From assembly GCA_949318235.1 (NCBI GenBank), contig OX439134.1:23116162-23180161 (forward strand): a DNA stretch of 64,000 nucleotides. The letters are read 5' to 3'. The position numbers and the translations under genes were made by a program. The notes under the pieces were generated by a model. The model saw only the letters and a program-made list of their open reading frames with translations, did no database searches and had not been told where the DNA came from. Positions 1 to 11,692 of the stretch are shown piece by piece. This DNA comes from Ecdyonurus torrentis. Lineage: Eukaryota > Arthropoda > Insecta > Ephemeroptera > Heptageniidae. Numbering within the stretch: position 1 is the first letter of the stretch; each line of letters starts with the position of its first letter.

Positions 1-177
1 AAAAAAATATATATATTGTAGAATATATTAGTGGACTCACTCTCCCAGTTAAGTAAAATAAAAAGTGAACAAAGAATATTCTAGCTACATAGTTTTTCTA
101 ATAATTTTGAACGCTTGTTATAACTATCTTTGTTACTGCCTGGGTCTAGTAGTAATTATACATTGCATTGGAATTAA

Positions 178-507
178 AGGCATAGAAAACATAAAATAAC
201 ATGTTCTTTTTAATCATTAAACACAAAATGGGATCTAAAAAACTGATGATAATTTTTACCAGAATGTAAATGTAGCCCCACAAGAGAGCGTGAAAAAAAA
301 AGTAAAGTATGCAATTTGCGTGAATATTTCTGTTTATGACGTCAGAAACAGGCAAAAACTAGTATGAAAATGTTGTGCGGGTTGCATAAATTGAAATTTT
401 CTAATCACTGATACAGCTTGTGTTTTGAGACCAATTAATGTTATTTATGTAAGTCCCATCAAGTGTTTTGTGATGTAAATGCTTGTATTTTCATGTTGTC
501 TATGCCT
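178..507 (-). mobile_element. Family A TTAA element, copy 1
   Basis: The copy is bounded by TTAA at 174-177 and 508-511 and has inverted ends AGGCATAGA. It is about 330 bp and matches roughly a dozen other copies in the window. An internal TGACGTCA lies at 337-344. No coding capacity is seen. TTAA duplication is typical of piggyBac- or Kolobok-type transposases, so this is read as a non-autonomous derivative. Minus is defined as the orientation starting with the CATTAAACACAAAATGGG block. Confidence 0.8.
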
Positions 508-511
508 TTAA

Positions 512-1143
512 TAAAAACATAAAAAAGGTCGGTGTCTGAACTCACCCATAGCAGATATATTAGTCTATTAGGTCTAACAGTGTCTATTAGGTCTATTATT
601 AGTGGGCTCACTCTATAGGGCCTCGACGTACTCATTTTTTAAAAAGATTAAAATAATAAAATACATTATAAATGATGTACAGCACATACAAATACCAATA
701 TATTTGCAGTAACAATTTGAAACTGACTGAAATTCACGGTAAACTAACATTTGTAGTGAAGTTGATAAATGTGATATGTGTGCTCAAGTTTCCCAGGGGT
801 TGTGAGATCTTAATGGATAAATATCCACTTGCTTATATGGGGATGGGGAGAGCTCTCAGTAATAGCCTATCAAACCTTTTTTTTTTTTTTTTAAATAATT
901 TATAGGGGAATAAGATTAAGTGTGAAGCTGTTGGTTTTCAATTTAGCAAAACAATGTTTTTGAGTTCATTAGAAGTAAGGTGCAAATTTAAACTTTTGAA
1001 GAGAACACGGATTAAAATTACTACCTATGGCAGGTACTTGTATTTTGCAATAGGTGCATTTTAATTTGGAACAAGTAGTTATAAACTACAATAATACTTA
1101 ATCTAAGTGAGTCACACCTGCATTGTAGCATATTGCACGTGCA
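512..1143. other. AT-rich spacer, nothing recognised
   Basis: No gene, RNA or repeat family was recognised. It holds a short poly-T run near 878-891 and a repeated GTCTATTAGGTCTA phrase near 563-600. Confidence 0.5.
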
Positions 1144-1147
1144 TTAA

Positions 1148-1484
1148 AGGCATAGATAACATGAAAACATAAGCATTTAAATCACAAAATACTTTATGGG
1201 AGTTACATAAATAACTTTAGTTTGTCTCAAAACCCAACTGTAACGACGTAGCAGTGATCAGAAAATGTCAATTTATGCAACCCACACAACATTTTCATAC
1301 TATTTTTTTTTCATGTTTCTGACGTCATAAACAGAAATATTTACGCAAATTGCATACTTTACAGTATTTTCACGCTCTCTTATTGTGGGGCCACATTTAC
1401 ATTCTGGTACAAATTATCATCAGTTTTGTAGATCCCATTTTGTGTTTATTGATTCAAAAGAACATGGTGTTTTATGTCTAAGTA
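1148..1484 (+). mobile_element. Family A TTAA element, copy 2
   Basis: The left end has TTAA (1144-1147) followed by AGGCATAGATAACATG. The right end is decayed and the closing CCTTTAA is not intact. TGACGTCA lies at 1320-1327. The orientation is opposite to copy 1. Confidence 0.75.
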
Positions 1485-2235
1485 TTATTGTAGTATCATA
1501 ACATAATGCATAAATATTATGTTCTAGGATATATGTCTACCTATTGCATTTACAGGACTTAATATCTGCATTAAGAATTAATTATTTTTCCGTGTATTAA
1601 ATATTATTATATTTTTTTAAAAGCTGTTATTAATAGCAACACACATACATGCTTTTGTACGTTTAGCATGTACTAATGAAAAAACTGCATATTTCAATTG
1701 ACATTAATTCTTGTTTTGTAGTTGTACTATTTTTATGTGTAGGCAAATTTTGTTCCTCCTTATGCTTAAAGAAAGGACTTTGTTATCATCAGTATTTTGA
1801 CACTTTTTTTTTAAAATCGCACCTCTCGATGCAACTTTAAAAATACAATGAAAAACAACGCCTTTGCGCCGTTGAAAAACAAATATAAAATAAATTAATA
1901 ATAATAATTGCCTAAACAACTGAATAGTTGCGAGCTTTTTTAGAAAATGTATTTTTTTTCCTGTATCAACTTTTGCACGCAATTTTCCTCAAACGTTCTT
2001 GTTTGCCAAATGTAAAGTTTAAATGAGAGGGGGCGTGTTAGCTAACTAAGCCCAGCCCCGGAAGTAAACTCAATTAACTGAAAATTGAAAAACTTTTGTA
2101 TATATGTAAAGCAATCACTGATAACAATCAAGTTAGGGGGGAAAAATCAATTAAAATTATTTTAGATCGATAATCGATTTGTCGACACGATGAAAAAGGT
2201 CAGTAGTGGTCTATCACAGCTGGCGAGGGAGAATA

Positions 2236-2490
2236 TAGGGTGTATGCATTCATGTTAAAGTCACCGCCATGTTGGATCACTCAATAACACGGGAAAAAAT
2301 CATTTTGCCAGTTTAAAAACACATGCAATATTTTTGAGGGCATTGATGCTGTAAATATTGAATTAGTATCTCAAGTATGCGAGAAAAATAAAAATAATAA
2401 ATCACTAACCGATTTCCCAAAGAAAATTGTCTAAAACGACGTTTGTCCTATGCTGAGCAATATTATCCATACTGCTCCATTGTGAACATG
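2236..2490 (+). mobile_element. Family D TA element, copy 1 (3' end lost)
   Basis: It begins TAGGGTGTATGCATTCATG and continues through the family landmarks TTTTGCCAGTTTAAAAA and CTATGCTGAGCAAT. The terminal ATGACGTCATGCGCAT block and the closing ACACCCTA end are missing. Confidence 0.7.
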
Positions 2491-2644
2491 GCTTCCAGCA
2501 AATATAATCAAATTATTATGTACTATTTGGAGCGCTAAATAAACGTGTAATAGAAATAACATGGTATAAATAATATTGCAATAAAAATATTATTGTGCGT
2601 GCAAACACGCCGGCTTTAATTAATAATTGTTTTTATATACGCAG

Positions 2645-2830
2645 ATAATAATAATATGATGTAATAATTATGCTAGCTCATTTTCAGCACAATTTGTTTA
2701 TTACAGCATAATTTATGCTATATTGCACAATAATTATATTATACAGCATAAATATTTATATTGTTCTAATTTAGCATCAGTTATGCTATATAAAGACATA
2801 AATGCAGCATAAATTACGTAATTTTGTCCC
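2645..2830 (-). mobile_element. Family C element, copy 1
   Basis: The copy is rich in repeated GCATAAATTATGC-type words. Its right side, GCAGCATAAATTACGTAATT, is the reverse complement of the start of other family C copies such as the one at 37023. The boundaries are approximate. Confidence 0.6.
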
Positions 2831-2835
2831 TATAT

Positions 2836-3486
2836 ACGTGTAGTAATATTTAAAGCAGCGCTAAGCGAGTGATAGAAATAACATGATATAAATATGTGCA
2901 TTAAGTTAAGGAGGTCTCAGAACACAATTCCCTGGCCAATGAATGTAATTAAGTCAATAATAGAATTCCTGCTCAAATTTTAAATCTTTTGATATTTTTA
3001 TTAAGTGTGAAAATTCAATAGTTTTAGTAGGAAAAGTCAGCCTTATTAAAATCTGTAAACAATGCTGGTGACAGACAATCTCTCTTTCTCTCTCTATCTT
3101 TCTTTCTCTCTCTGTCGCTTCCCGCTCAAAAGTATTTCTGTCCCCACGTGTGTTCACCAGCTTAGCTCGCTCGTACTCTGCATAAAATCTACGTATGAGA
3201 TCGAAATCTTGTAAATCTCGAGGAAATTACTTAATTAATAAAAAGACAAGGAACAAGTTGATATAAAAAATATATATTTAAATGAGTTAGTGTGCCACAC
3301 GCGAGGGTACAATAAAAACATTCATCAGGTGCTGCGTGGCTTGCTTGTAATATGCTCAAATATAGCTCATGTCTATTTCATAAGTATTTACAGCCAATAC
3401 CACCATCTATACTTATCTTATTGTTACAATAGAGGTTACCGTCCTTCATCATTGTGCCTTGACTGGTGCATCTTGTATGTGTAAAT
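2836..3486. other. Spacer with short CT-rich patch
   Basis: No gene was recognised. A degenerate CT tract lies at about 3078-3115. Weak sequence symmetry around 3425-3440 with 4030-4065 suggests that the palindrome starting at 3487 may once have extended further out. Confidence 0.4.
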
Positions 3487-4026
3487 AACTTGCATGCCAT
3501 TTTTATATGGTCTTACAAAATGTCTGTATGAAAAATAAATAATATTATTGTATGTAAAATTTCTTAAAAAAATGCTCCTATATGTTTAAAATAATTTGTT
3601 ATATGCAAATTTGATTTCAAGTGATGCGGTGGCAATAACGCCGAAAGACGGTTTGCGTTTCTTTTGTTCTTTAAATGTTAAAATCGTTCTGACAAATTTG
3701 CACGCACTGGAAAAAAAAATTCCGGTCGCCGAATTTTTTAAAAGGTTGTTGGGAAAAAAATTAGTTTTTTTAAAAACATTTAGTCGTTGGAAAAAAATTG
3801 TCCAGTGGGTGCGAACTTGTCGAGAACGATTTCAACAATTAAAAAACAAAAGAAACGTGAACCGTCTTTCAGCGTAATGACCACCGTTTTTAATTCAAAT
3901 AAAATTTGAATTTCAAAAATTATTTTAAATATGAAGGAGCATTTTTTAAGACGTTTTATGTACACCAATATTATTTATTTTTCCTAGAGAAATTTTTAAG
4001 ACCATAAAAAAAATGGCATGCAAGTT
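3487..4026. mobile_element. 540-bp fold-back (palindromic) element
   Basis: The two halves are reverse complements with mismatches and small gaps. AACTTGCATGCCAT at the left end pairs with ATGGCATGCAAGTT at the right. AATGCTCC near 3570 pairs with GGAGCATT near 3940, and AGACGGTTTGCGTTTC near 3647 pairs with GAAACGTGAACCGTCT near 3855. The axis lies at about 3750. Open frames on both strands are by-products of the symmetry and resemble no known protein. Confidence 0.8.
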
Positions 4027-4076
4027 GGCTATTGTACCATTACCATCATTGTAGGTTACCTCCATTGTGCTAAAAT

Positions 4077-4078
<2 letters not shown>

Positions 4079-4159
<81 letters not shown>
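4079..4159. repeat. (AG)n microsatellite
   Basis: An uninterrupted AG dinucleotide array of about 40 units. Confidence 0.97.
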
Positions 4160-4163
<4 letters not shown>

Positions 4164-4508
4164 TTAATTAAAAGTTTGCAGAGATAAATGTCAGTTTGAT
4201 AATCCAAGCAGTCAAATGATGTTTGATCCTCGACAATAAAAATAGGCAGTAAGAAAAAATTCACATTGATGCTTTGCTATAAAACTAAAATAAAGTTGAC
4301 TCAGGCTGGGTTGCTTTGTTGTCTCGTGTCTGTACAAAAACAAAATAGCAGCTCGATCAAGTGTGATCTGGTTTACAAGAACGTGCCGTTGTTTCACATG
4401 ACTACCAAATGTGTTATTTATATTGCTAAGTTCAGGCTGCCACTGTCTTACGAACATGTCTGTGTCCCTGTATAGTGCATGGGTGAGGGTAGCCTATAGG
4501 CTATATTA

Positions 4509-5137
4509 TAGGGTGTTTGCAGTCATGTTAAAGCCATAGACCACATAAAACAACATGTGCTTTTTAATGAATAAACACAAAATGGGATCTTAAAAACTGA
4601 TAATAATTTTTACCAGAATGTTAATGTAGCCCCACGAGAGAGCGTGAAAAAACTGTAAAGTATGCCATTTCCGTGACTATTCATGATTATGACGTCAGAA
4701 GCATGCAAAAATTAGTATAAAAATGTTGTGCGGGTTGCATAAATTGAAATTTCTGATCACTGCCACGGGGCTATACTGTTGGGTTTTGAGACAAACTAAT
4801 GTTATTTATGTAAATTTCATCAAGTGTTTTGTGATATAAATGCTTAAGTTTTTCTCTGGTCTATTCTTTTAAAGTCGACGCTCGCTCAATTATATGGGCA
4901 GCATAGGATAATGACTCATTTTGATAGTTTAAAAAATACAAAGCAATATTTTTGAGATAGCATTGATGTTGTAGCTTGGATTAGTATCTCAAGTATGGGA
5001 GATAAATAATAATAATAAATAAAATTAACGGATTTCTCAAAGAAAAAGTAGTTTTGTCCTATGCTGAGCAATGTTATTCATTACTTCAGTATGGCGTCCA
5101 AGCGCACTAAATATGACGTCATGCGCATACACTCTTA
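4509..5137 (+). mobile_element. Family D element, copy 2, split by a family A insertion
   Basis: The left 20 bp (TAGGGTGTTTGCAGTCATG) is separated from the rest by family A at 4532-4868. The D sequence resumes at AAGTCGACGC and runs to ATGACGTCATGCGCATACACTCTTA. Because D normally reads CATGTTAAAGTCGAC, the interruption shows the A insertion site exactly. TGACGTCA lies at 5114-5121. Confidence 0.85.
4532..4868 (-). mobile_element. Family A TTAA element, copy 3, nested in D
   Basis: It is flanked by TTAA at 4528-4531 and 4869-4872, and the host D element contains a single TTAA here. This directly demonstrates a TTAA target duplication. The ends are AGCCATAGACC and GGTCTATTCTT. TGACGTCA lies at 4690-4697. 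Confidence 0.9.
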
Positions 5138-5396
5138 TCAACTGCCCTAACAACTCGCGACATATAGGCAACATGTATGTCATATGGCACACAATGGTTG
5201 CATACGTATCTCAAATCCAGGGGACGTCAAATTTTGTTGAATCATTTTAAATTTATCTTAATTAGGAATCGCGTATGTTGTGTGATTGTATCCTTTTATT
5301 GCTTTTTTTTTCTCTCTTTATTATATAATTATAGTTTTATTAAAAAAAAAAAAATAAAAACTTCCCCCTTTGGGTGAACTTGATTTTAAAGCTGTA

Positions 5397-5585
5397 CACG
5401 GATAGAATAAAAACCATAATTTATGCTGCAGAGCATTATTACTACGCTTCTATAGTATAAATTGTGCTAAAACGGAATTTAACAATCGTTGTGCTGCGTA
5501 GTATAAATTATTATGCTAGCAAGCAGCATAATTAATTGTGCTGGCTAATTGTGCCATATTAGCACAATATTTATACAAATATTTA
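5397..5585 (+). mobile_element. Family C element, copy 2
   Basis: It starts TA-CACGGATAG, then CATAATTTATGCTGC, followed by repeated TTATGCT and AGCACAAT words. The right boundary is uncertain. Confidence 0.55.
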
Positions 5586-5592
5586 CCATAAG

Positions 5593-5604
5593 CAAGATGG
5601 CGGC
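5593..5604 (+). promoter_or_regulatory. YY1-like motif CAAGATGGCGGC
   Basis: A perfect match to the classical YY1 core (AAGATGGCGGC), just beyond a family C copy. Function is inferred from the motif only. Confidence 0.3.
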
Positions 5605-6937
5605 TCATGAACCATATCATACTTTATTACTATCATATATAGCTAATTAGACATTAAAATGTGTTAATTTTCTTTTATTTACAATAAATAAACTTGTATC
5701 TAGCCGCAGATGAAAAAAGTTTTAAACTTTTTGTGAGAAATCCGCCAATTTATTTAATGCGCGTGACGTCACCAAAAAACGAGGGAAACGAGCATCAGCG
5801 AGAAAAAAACATGTGGTCAAGTAAACAAAAAGTCAGCAGTGATTTTTTTATTTTATTCTAGATTATTGGAGTTTAATTGAAATAGTTTTGTATAATTTAT
5901 TATCCTAAATGTATATTTATTGTGTAAATGTATTGTGAGTTTTCAAAATTGCTTTGCACGTGAAAGACGAGTGATTGAAGTTTGCTCATGGTGGACCGAC
6001 AAGCTCAAGAATTGCCACAACTTTTATTCGTCTTATTTATTGAAAAAGGTAAGGAAATTATTTTATTATATTTCATGATAAGTTATTACAATATACTTTA
6101 TTGTTATCGATTTGTGTTTCCATTATTTTAACGACCCAAAATAACGAGAAAAACAAACTTAAATGCCGTTCAGTTTCCTCAGTTTGTGTTATAAACATAC
6201 CAATTGCAGTCGATGTATTTTGATTCCAAAATGATTTTATAATTTTTGATTACAGATTTCCAATGAAAGGATGACCTGTATATGATATCATTCAACTAAT
6301 TTACTGGCTTGGAGCACATTATGCAGACTTTTGGGACACAAACAGCGAGGTCAGACACGCAATAATCACAAAAAAAATAATAATAATAATACTGTAATTT
6401 TTGTGCCTTTACACCCATCATATACCATTAACATTTTTAAATACTTTTGATTATGTCATAAGTAAATCTAAATTCTATGTAAATAATATTTCCCCCATCC
6501 CTCACTTCATTCATCTTATTGCTTTATGATTAATTATGAAATTATATGTATGTTTATGTATACATATTATAAAAATATAAAAAAATAATAATAATAAAAC
6601 GAATGCTCCCAAAATGGTTTTTGTTATTTCTTTCTTTCAAAATGTAAATATTTAATGATACTATTACTTATAAGATAAATTGACTATATTTTAAAAGAAG
6701 CGATAACTATTTACATTTAAACATGCACCTACTTTTTTTTTCTTTTCTTTTTTTTTTTTTCTTTTTACAAATCTGTTGCAGAGTATTTAGCAGCTATTGA
6801 CTGATGAGAATTATTTAACCACTTTTTATTCTAAAGTTCGTTTAAATTTACTATTATTTCTTGTTCAAATCATTGCAAATAAATTATATTATGCAGGTTG
6901 AGTTGAATCTATAAAAATCTACACCATTTGTGAGCAC
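5605..6937. other. Unique AT-rich stretch, nothing recognised
   Basis: No gene or repeat family was recognised. It holds TGACGTCA at 5764-5771 outside any known family copy, a short AAT run near 6380 and a T-rich tract near 6732-6763. Confidence 0.5.
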
Positions 6938-7196
6938 TAAATAACATGGACAGGTGTGGGAATGTGACTCATTTTGCCAGTTAAAAAATAATGTTATTAA
7001 GATTATGTTGTATAGGATACTTTACAAATTATTAAGTTTTTGAAGTTTGCAAAATAATAATGTTAATAATAACAATAAAATCAACGAATTTTTCAAATAA
7101 AATAGCCAAAAACCATATTTGATATGTGCTGAGCGATGTTAGTGCTCCAGCATGGCGTCGAAGCGCAATCTGTATGACGTCATGCGCATAAACTCT
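6938..7196 (+). mobile_element. Family D element, copy 3
   Basis: The left end is degraded. Landmarks GAGCACTAAATAACATGGA, TTTTGCCAGTTAAAAAAT and CATGGCGTCGAAGCGCA are present. It ends TGACGTCATGCGCATAAACTCTA, with TGACGTCA at 7175-7182. It abuts a family C copy. Confidence 0.75.
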
Positions 7197-7234
7197 ATAA
7201 TAGTCTAATTTTGATGTATAAGCCTTCTGCGCAT

Positions 7235-7476
7235 GCGCAAATTGCCAGCATAAATATTATTAACTTGCGTGCAACAATTATGCTAGTCAGAATAAATATT
7301 GTTCACCGCAGCACAATATTATGCTAGTACACCAGCACAATAAATTGTGCTATGAGCAAAGTGAATTATGCTGTATAGAACACTGATTTTGCTCTGTGGC
7401 ATAAATTATGTTAATTAGCATAAATTATGCTGATATTAGGCCAGCATAATCAATTATGACTTTTGTTTTTTCCGTG
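7235..7476. mobile_element. Family C element, copy 3
   Basis: A dense series of GCATAAATTATGCT and AGCACAATAAATTGTGC words, ending TTTTCCGTG-TA. That is the reverse complement of the TA-CACGGAAA start seen in other C and F copies. Confidence 0.65.
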
Positions 7477-7904
7477 TACTTAAATCCAAACTTATATAAG
7501 GCTTTTTTTTTAATAGTTCAGCCTATGTATAATTTTTATTCTCTCGTTCTTTTTTTTTTTTTAAGACTAACTTGTATGAAATATTCTGCATAGTAAAATA
7601 CAGCCTAAGACTGACTGCCCGAGCAGCTAGCGACACATAGGCAACATGTGCGACACATCGCACACACTGGTTGCATACCTCGCGCAACTCCAGGGGACAC
7701 AAAGTCATCTTTGGTTTTATTTATTATATTTGCTTATGCGATTCATTTAGAAATAACTTAAATTTATTTTTACCCTCTCTCAATGTTTTATTTTATTTTT
7801 AATTATGTGCTCAAAATCAACGGTGGTACTTAAAAAAATTCTTTATTTATACTTCGTTTTATCGCATTTGTCGCTGTTTTTGTAAGGTCTATTGATTAAA
7901 AACA

Positions 7905-7946
7905 GTCTCTCTCTCTCTCTCACACACACATACACACACACACACT

Positions 7947-8022
<76 letters not shown>

Positions 8023-8030
8023 TACATACA
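7905..8030. repeat. Compound (CT)n(CA)n microsatellite
   Basis: CT at 7905-7920, an interrupted CA stretch to about 7950, then uninterrupted CA to 8016 and a degenerate tail. Confidence 0.97.
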
Positions 8031-8072
8031 CAATGCAGACTTCTTATTATTTGTTTACTTACGTACAAGCAG

Positions 8073-8249
8073 TGCGTAGACTTTGCTATTGTTGCCAGCT
8101 TACTCGGCCGTGTTTGTTATCTCAACAATGCAGAGAAAATTGTTAGTAAATATATTGGCCCTACTGACTTGATGTTCGCCCCCGTGTTCGAGCTAGATAA
8201 CAATGTGGACGTGTGTGTGAGAACAACTAAATATACCTCTGACCAATAG
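8073..8249 (+). CDS. Possible terminal exon, unrecognised product (weak)
   Basis: A 58-codon reading frame follows a plausible splice acceptor: a pyrimidine-rich stretch at 8040-8062 and CAG ending at 8072. It runs to TAG at 8247-8249. The composition is protein-like, with phrases such as YLNNAEKIVSKYIGPTD and FAPVFELDNNVDV, and it is less AT-rich than its surroundings. No matching upstream exon or known domain was recognised. Open frames of this length do occur by chance in this window, so this is only a candidate for a homology search. Confidence 0.15.
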   Translation, partial: CVDFAIVASLLGRVCYLNNAEKIVSKYIGPTDLMFAPVFELDNNVDVCVRTTKYTSDQ

Positions 8250-8860
8250 TTATGCTGTACACCACACTTGGTTCACTGCTACAGCAAAATAATAATGTTG
8301 TTCCAAAACAGCCTTCTCTTGCTACAGAAAATGCAACATTTCAAAAAAAGAAAAAAAAAAAGTTTAGTGGTTGTTATTTTGTTGTATTTTAGCACAACAA
8401 AACAACACCAACAATGGGGATTAAGAACCTTATTACTCTGTTGTTGGACTTGACAATTGATTTGTGTGTATTGATGGTGAAAAGTAACTTTGCAATACAG
8501 CAAACTATTTAGTTTCAGTTTTTCATCGTAGGAAAATATTTGATAAATATTCGATAAATGAATTCTTGGAAGATGATTTGTAGCATTATGTTGTATAATT
8601 ACCATGTATTGCTAATTGCGCTTAAAATTGACAAAGTCCGGGCCCTAGAGTGAGTCCACTACTATTTTATTCTATTTTATTTTAATTGATTTTTAATTTA
8701 ATATTAATAATCTTATTGTAAACATCTTGACCAAAGATATGTGATATTCATAAATAATTTTAATAACAATATTATTTATTATGTAAAAAAGTGGCATTTT
8801 ATAAAATGCGTTAGTATGTAAGTTTGACTATCATTTCTCAGTGTCTATATTTTTTTGTAG
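8250..8860. other. AT-rich spacer
   Basis: No gene or known repeat family was recognised. An A-rich tract lies near 8343-8361. Confidence 0.4.
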
Positions 8861-8945
8861 ATGTTTAACCTTGGCAGATGCATTGTTTTTGTATACTGAT
8901 TGTAGGAGAAAGAAATGAATAAAGAATTTTGAATTTTTGAATTTT
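8861..8945 (+). mobile_element. LINE 3' tail remnant
   Basis: TGATTGTAGGAGAAAGAAAT followed by GAATAAAGAATTTTGAAT-type repeats. The same order occurs at 60005-60050 behind a LINE C-terminal relic, so this is read as the 3' end of a truncated copy of that non-LTR family. No coding part remains here. Confidence 0.5.
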
Positions 8946-9199
8946 GAGTTTGACGGAGAGTTTTGTGGCGCTCAAACAAAATACGCAAAGAAAAAAAAAA
9001 AAAAACGTGCTATTTAAAATTATCTTAATTCTCTTTGCACATAAATCTAAATAAATAAATACAGCTGCTAATTTGATATTATAAAGTGACATAATAAATA
9101 AGACAATTATTGCAACTGTGCATTATAATTATAATCTTATACAGTTTAGTAATGTGGAATTATGACACATACATCGCGGGAAAACATCGATATGAGGGG

Positions 9200-9219
9200 A
9201 TTTACTTACTTACTTACCC

Positions 9220-9250
<31 letters not shown>

Positions 9251-9255
9251 CACTC
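9200..9255. repeat. (ACTT)n microsatellite
   Basis: A tetranucleotide array of TTAC/ACTT units with two interruptions. Confidence 0.9.
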
Positions 9256-9441
9256 AAACACTTATTATCACAAGTGATCATATAGAGATGACTCTCAGAT
9301 TGAAAGTTACGTCAGATAAATAGATATGTGAGCCACCTGTTATATTTATTTATTTTGTCTTCTCGCTGCTCGTGTGTTGAAACTGTCTTTCACGATGTAA
9401 AACACATAACCTTCTCTTTAGCTACAATAACTGACAGCAGC

Positions 9442-9443
<2 letters not shown>

Positions 9444-9508
<65 letters not shown>
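9444..9508. repeat. (CT)n microsatellite
   Basis: An uninterrupted CT array of about 32 units. Confidence 0.97.
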
Positions 9509-9511
<3 letters not shown>

Positions 9512-10294
9512 CTCGTTAACTCTCAAAGTTTGCTTACTTTGGCTACTAACTCCACCCACAACTCACACTTCAATAAGAGCTACTTTACGATGTTAAGTTA
9601 TAGTTAATTCAACTCTATTAGAATATACTTCATAAAAATTCCTTTCACTAGATATAGTTTACAATTCTCGTACAAGAGAAACATACAATTCATTGTGAAA
9701 ATGGAAAGTAATTTGAATATTTTTGCTAATATATTTAGTCCTGATTACTATTATGTGTGCATACTATATTATTATATCAAATATATTTTAAATATTTTTA
9801 CTTACTATGTGTCTATTTTACACCGCTATATTATTATTTATTTTGTGTCCGCGCGGTAGTTATTTATGGTTATTTATATTAAATCGCAGCTCGTGGTGTG
9901 CAAATTGATGCCACAGTGGTGTTCACCTTCATATGCAAATACTTGCAATATTTTAGTTTAATGAATGTTACTCTTGTTATATATTTATTTATATATTTTT
10001 TAATTGACTGAAACACGTAAAACATTTAAAAAAAAAATGATAAATAGCGCTAGACACACTTCTACGTGTTTAAGATAGTAAAATGCACTGCTTTTACGTT
10101 GTAGAAGCCTTAGCATTTTCGAAGAAGAAGATAAGTTTAAATAATAATAATAATAATAATAATACTGTACTAAGGTAAGAAATCTTAATATGAGGAATAC
10201 TAATACATATTTAAAGTAGAATATACTCTATAGAAGCTGAAGTAAAGTAAAAAATTTATAATAACTGATTGGTCGCTGATAAGCCGCATCAGTA
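9509..10294. other. AT-rich spacer, nothing recognised
   Basis: No gene was seen. A short AAT/ATA run lies at 10141-10165. Confidence 0.45.
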
Positions 10295-10756
10295 CAGTGA
10301 GGAAGGTGACTTTTTTTAATCCCCACTTTTTATGACATTTTTGAAACGAGCGTTAAAAAATTTTGAGGCCTTATTTTTTCTTAAAACGATTGGAGCATGG
10401 GAAGTATTTTTAATTAATTTTTGAAAATCGACCTAAAATGCCTGTGACATCATCAATCGGGCATTTATTTTGCAAAGTATTGACCGTAGAAGGTTCAGTA
10501 GCCAGTTATCCGCAGTTATCCTGAGGACGAGCTGATTTCATTAAACTGGTTACTGAACCTCGAACGATTAGTATTTGCCGAGAAAAAAGTGTACTGATGA
10601 CGTCACAGGTTTTCTAGGCCGATTTTCAAAAATTAATTAAAAATACTTCGCATGCTCCAATTGTCCTAAGAAAAAATAGCGCCTTAAAATTTTTTAAAGT
10701 TCTTTCCAAAAATATCATAAATTCAACAAAAAAATTTCAATTCACCTTCCTCATTG
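10295..10756. mobile_element. 460-bp fold-back element
   Basis: CAGTGAGGAAGGTGA at the left pairs with TTCACCTTCCTCATTG at the right. Inner blocks also pair, for example GGAGCATG near 10393 with CATGCTCC near 10652. AAGGTTCAGTA-CCAGTT and AACTGGTTACTGAACCT surround the axis near 10530. TGACGTCA is at 10598-10605, and its left-arm partner position carries the near match TGACATCA. Confidence 0.8.
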
Positions 10757-10784
10757 CAATGATAATAAATGCAATGTGAGATAC

Positions 10785-11000
10785 ACGGAAAACACTTACA
10801 TATAGATGTAACTCTTCACTACGGCCCAATAACTGAAATTGTAAAATATTTGAAGGGTAACTTGTTAGTATAAACGTAATTTAGTGAGCTCATCACATCT
10901 TAAAAAACTTTGTATATCTATTAGACATTTGCTGTAAAAAACGTCTGAACAGTAACTTTTAGTTACTATTTTCTCTGTACTGTATACCCATGCTGTATAC
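10785..11000 (+). mobile_element. Family F element, copy 1 (decayed right end)
   Basis: It starts TACACGGAAAACA, then GTAACTCTTCA, CCAATAACTG, AGGGTAACTTGTTAGTATA and AACGTAATTT, which are the landmarks of the copy at 26524. The right terminus is not found. Confidence 0.6.
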
Positions 11001-11065
11001 TATGTGTAGTGTATACTGTTATGTGGTATACGTATACCCATGCTGTATACTGTGTGTATATGTAA
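10978..11065. repeat. Imperfect tandem duplication
   Basis: TATACCCATGCTGTATACT occurs twice, near 10983 and 11036, with GTGTATACTG-like words between. Confidence 0.7.
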
Positions 11066-11160
11066 TTAAGAAGAGCTAAGGTATAGTATACTAACTGGCC
11101 GCCGCCACAGCCGCTGTGCTTATTTATAGTCGTATGTGCCTCAACTTTCTTATCAACAGC

Positions 11161-11162
<2 letters not shown>

Positions 11163-11201
<39 letters not shown>
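11163..11201. repeat. (CT)n microsatellite
   Basis: CT array of about 19 units. Confidence 0.97.
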
Positions 11202-11203
<2 letters not shown>

Positions 11204-11384
11204 TCTCTTACTTCCGCCAGATTGGAAGTCGCGATATCACGTGACTCAGCGCGACTTCAATTACCACCAGTTTTAATTGTTATCTAAACTAATGACTGAC
11301 AAGGCAACTCTCGTGAGGCTCACTTTAAGTGTTGTATTCAGATAGCTTGTATCTCAAAATTTAAAAAGAAAACTTCCAAACTTT

Positions 11385-11692
11385 ATGATGCCATTTATCA
11401 GCTACCTAGGATAAAATTTTCAGAACCCGTGACCATCAGATAAGAGAGAAAATAATTATTGAATATTAACATGCGCTCTTAAAGGGACTAAAACTTCAAA
11501 AAATCATAATTTAAAATTTAGCATGGTGCATGACCCCCAATTTTTATTTTATTTTATTTTGTTTATTATTATTTTTTTTTTTAATATTATTATTATTATT
11601 TTGAAGATACCATATCCTAATGTATCACTGTGCAAAATTTCGGATTTTTCTTTCTTTACAATTTTTTAGTCAAATCCCGCAGTACCTGATTT
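11385..11692. mobile_element. Family J repeat, copy 1
   Basis: It shares ACCATCAGATAAGAGAGAAA, ACTAAAACTTCAAAAAA and CAAAATTTCGGATTT-like blocks with 55140-55445, and parts with 36544-36890. The ends are not preserved. A T/ATT-rich patch sits in the middle. Confidence 0.6.

Noticed and set aside
3596..3968. 93-codon plus-strand and 62-codon minus-strand frames as a gene pair
   Set aside because: They lie within a palindromic element. The minus frame is the mirror of the plus frame (TPKDGLRFFC versus TLKDGSRFFC), so this is sequence symmetry.
9200..9255. CRISPR-like or satellite array
   Set aside because: It is a simple ACTT tetranucleotide repeat with no spacers.
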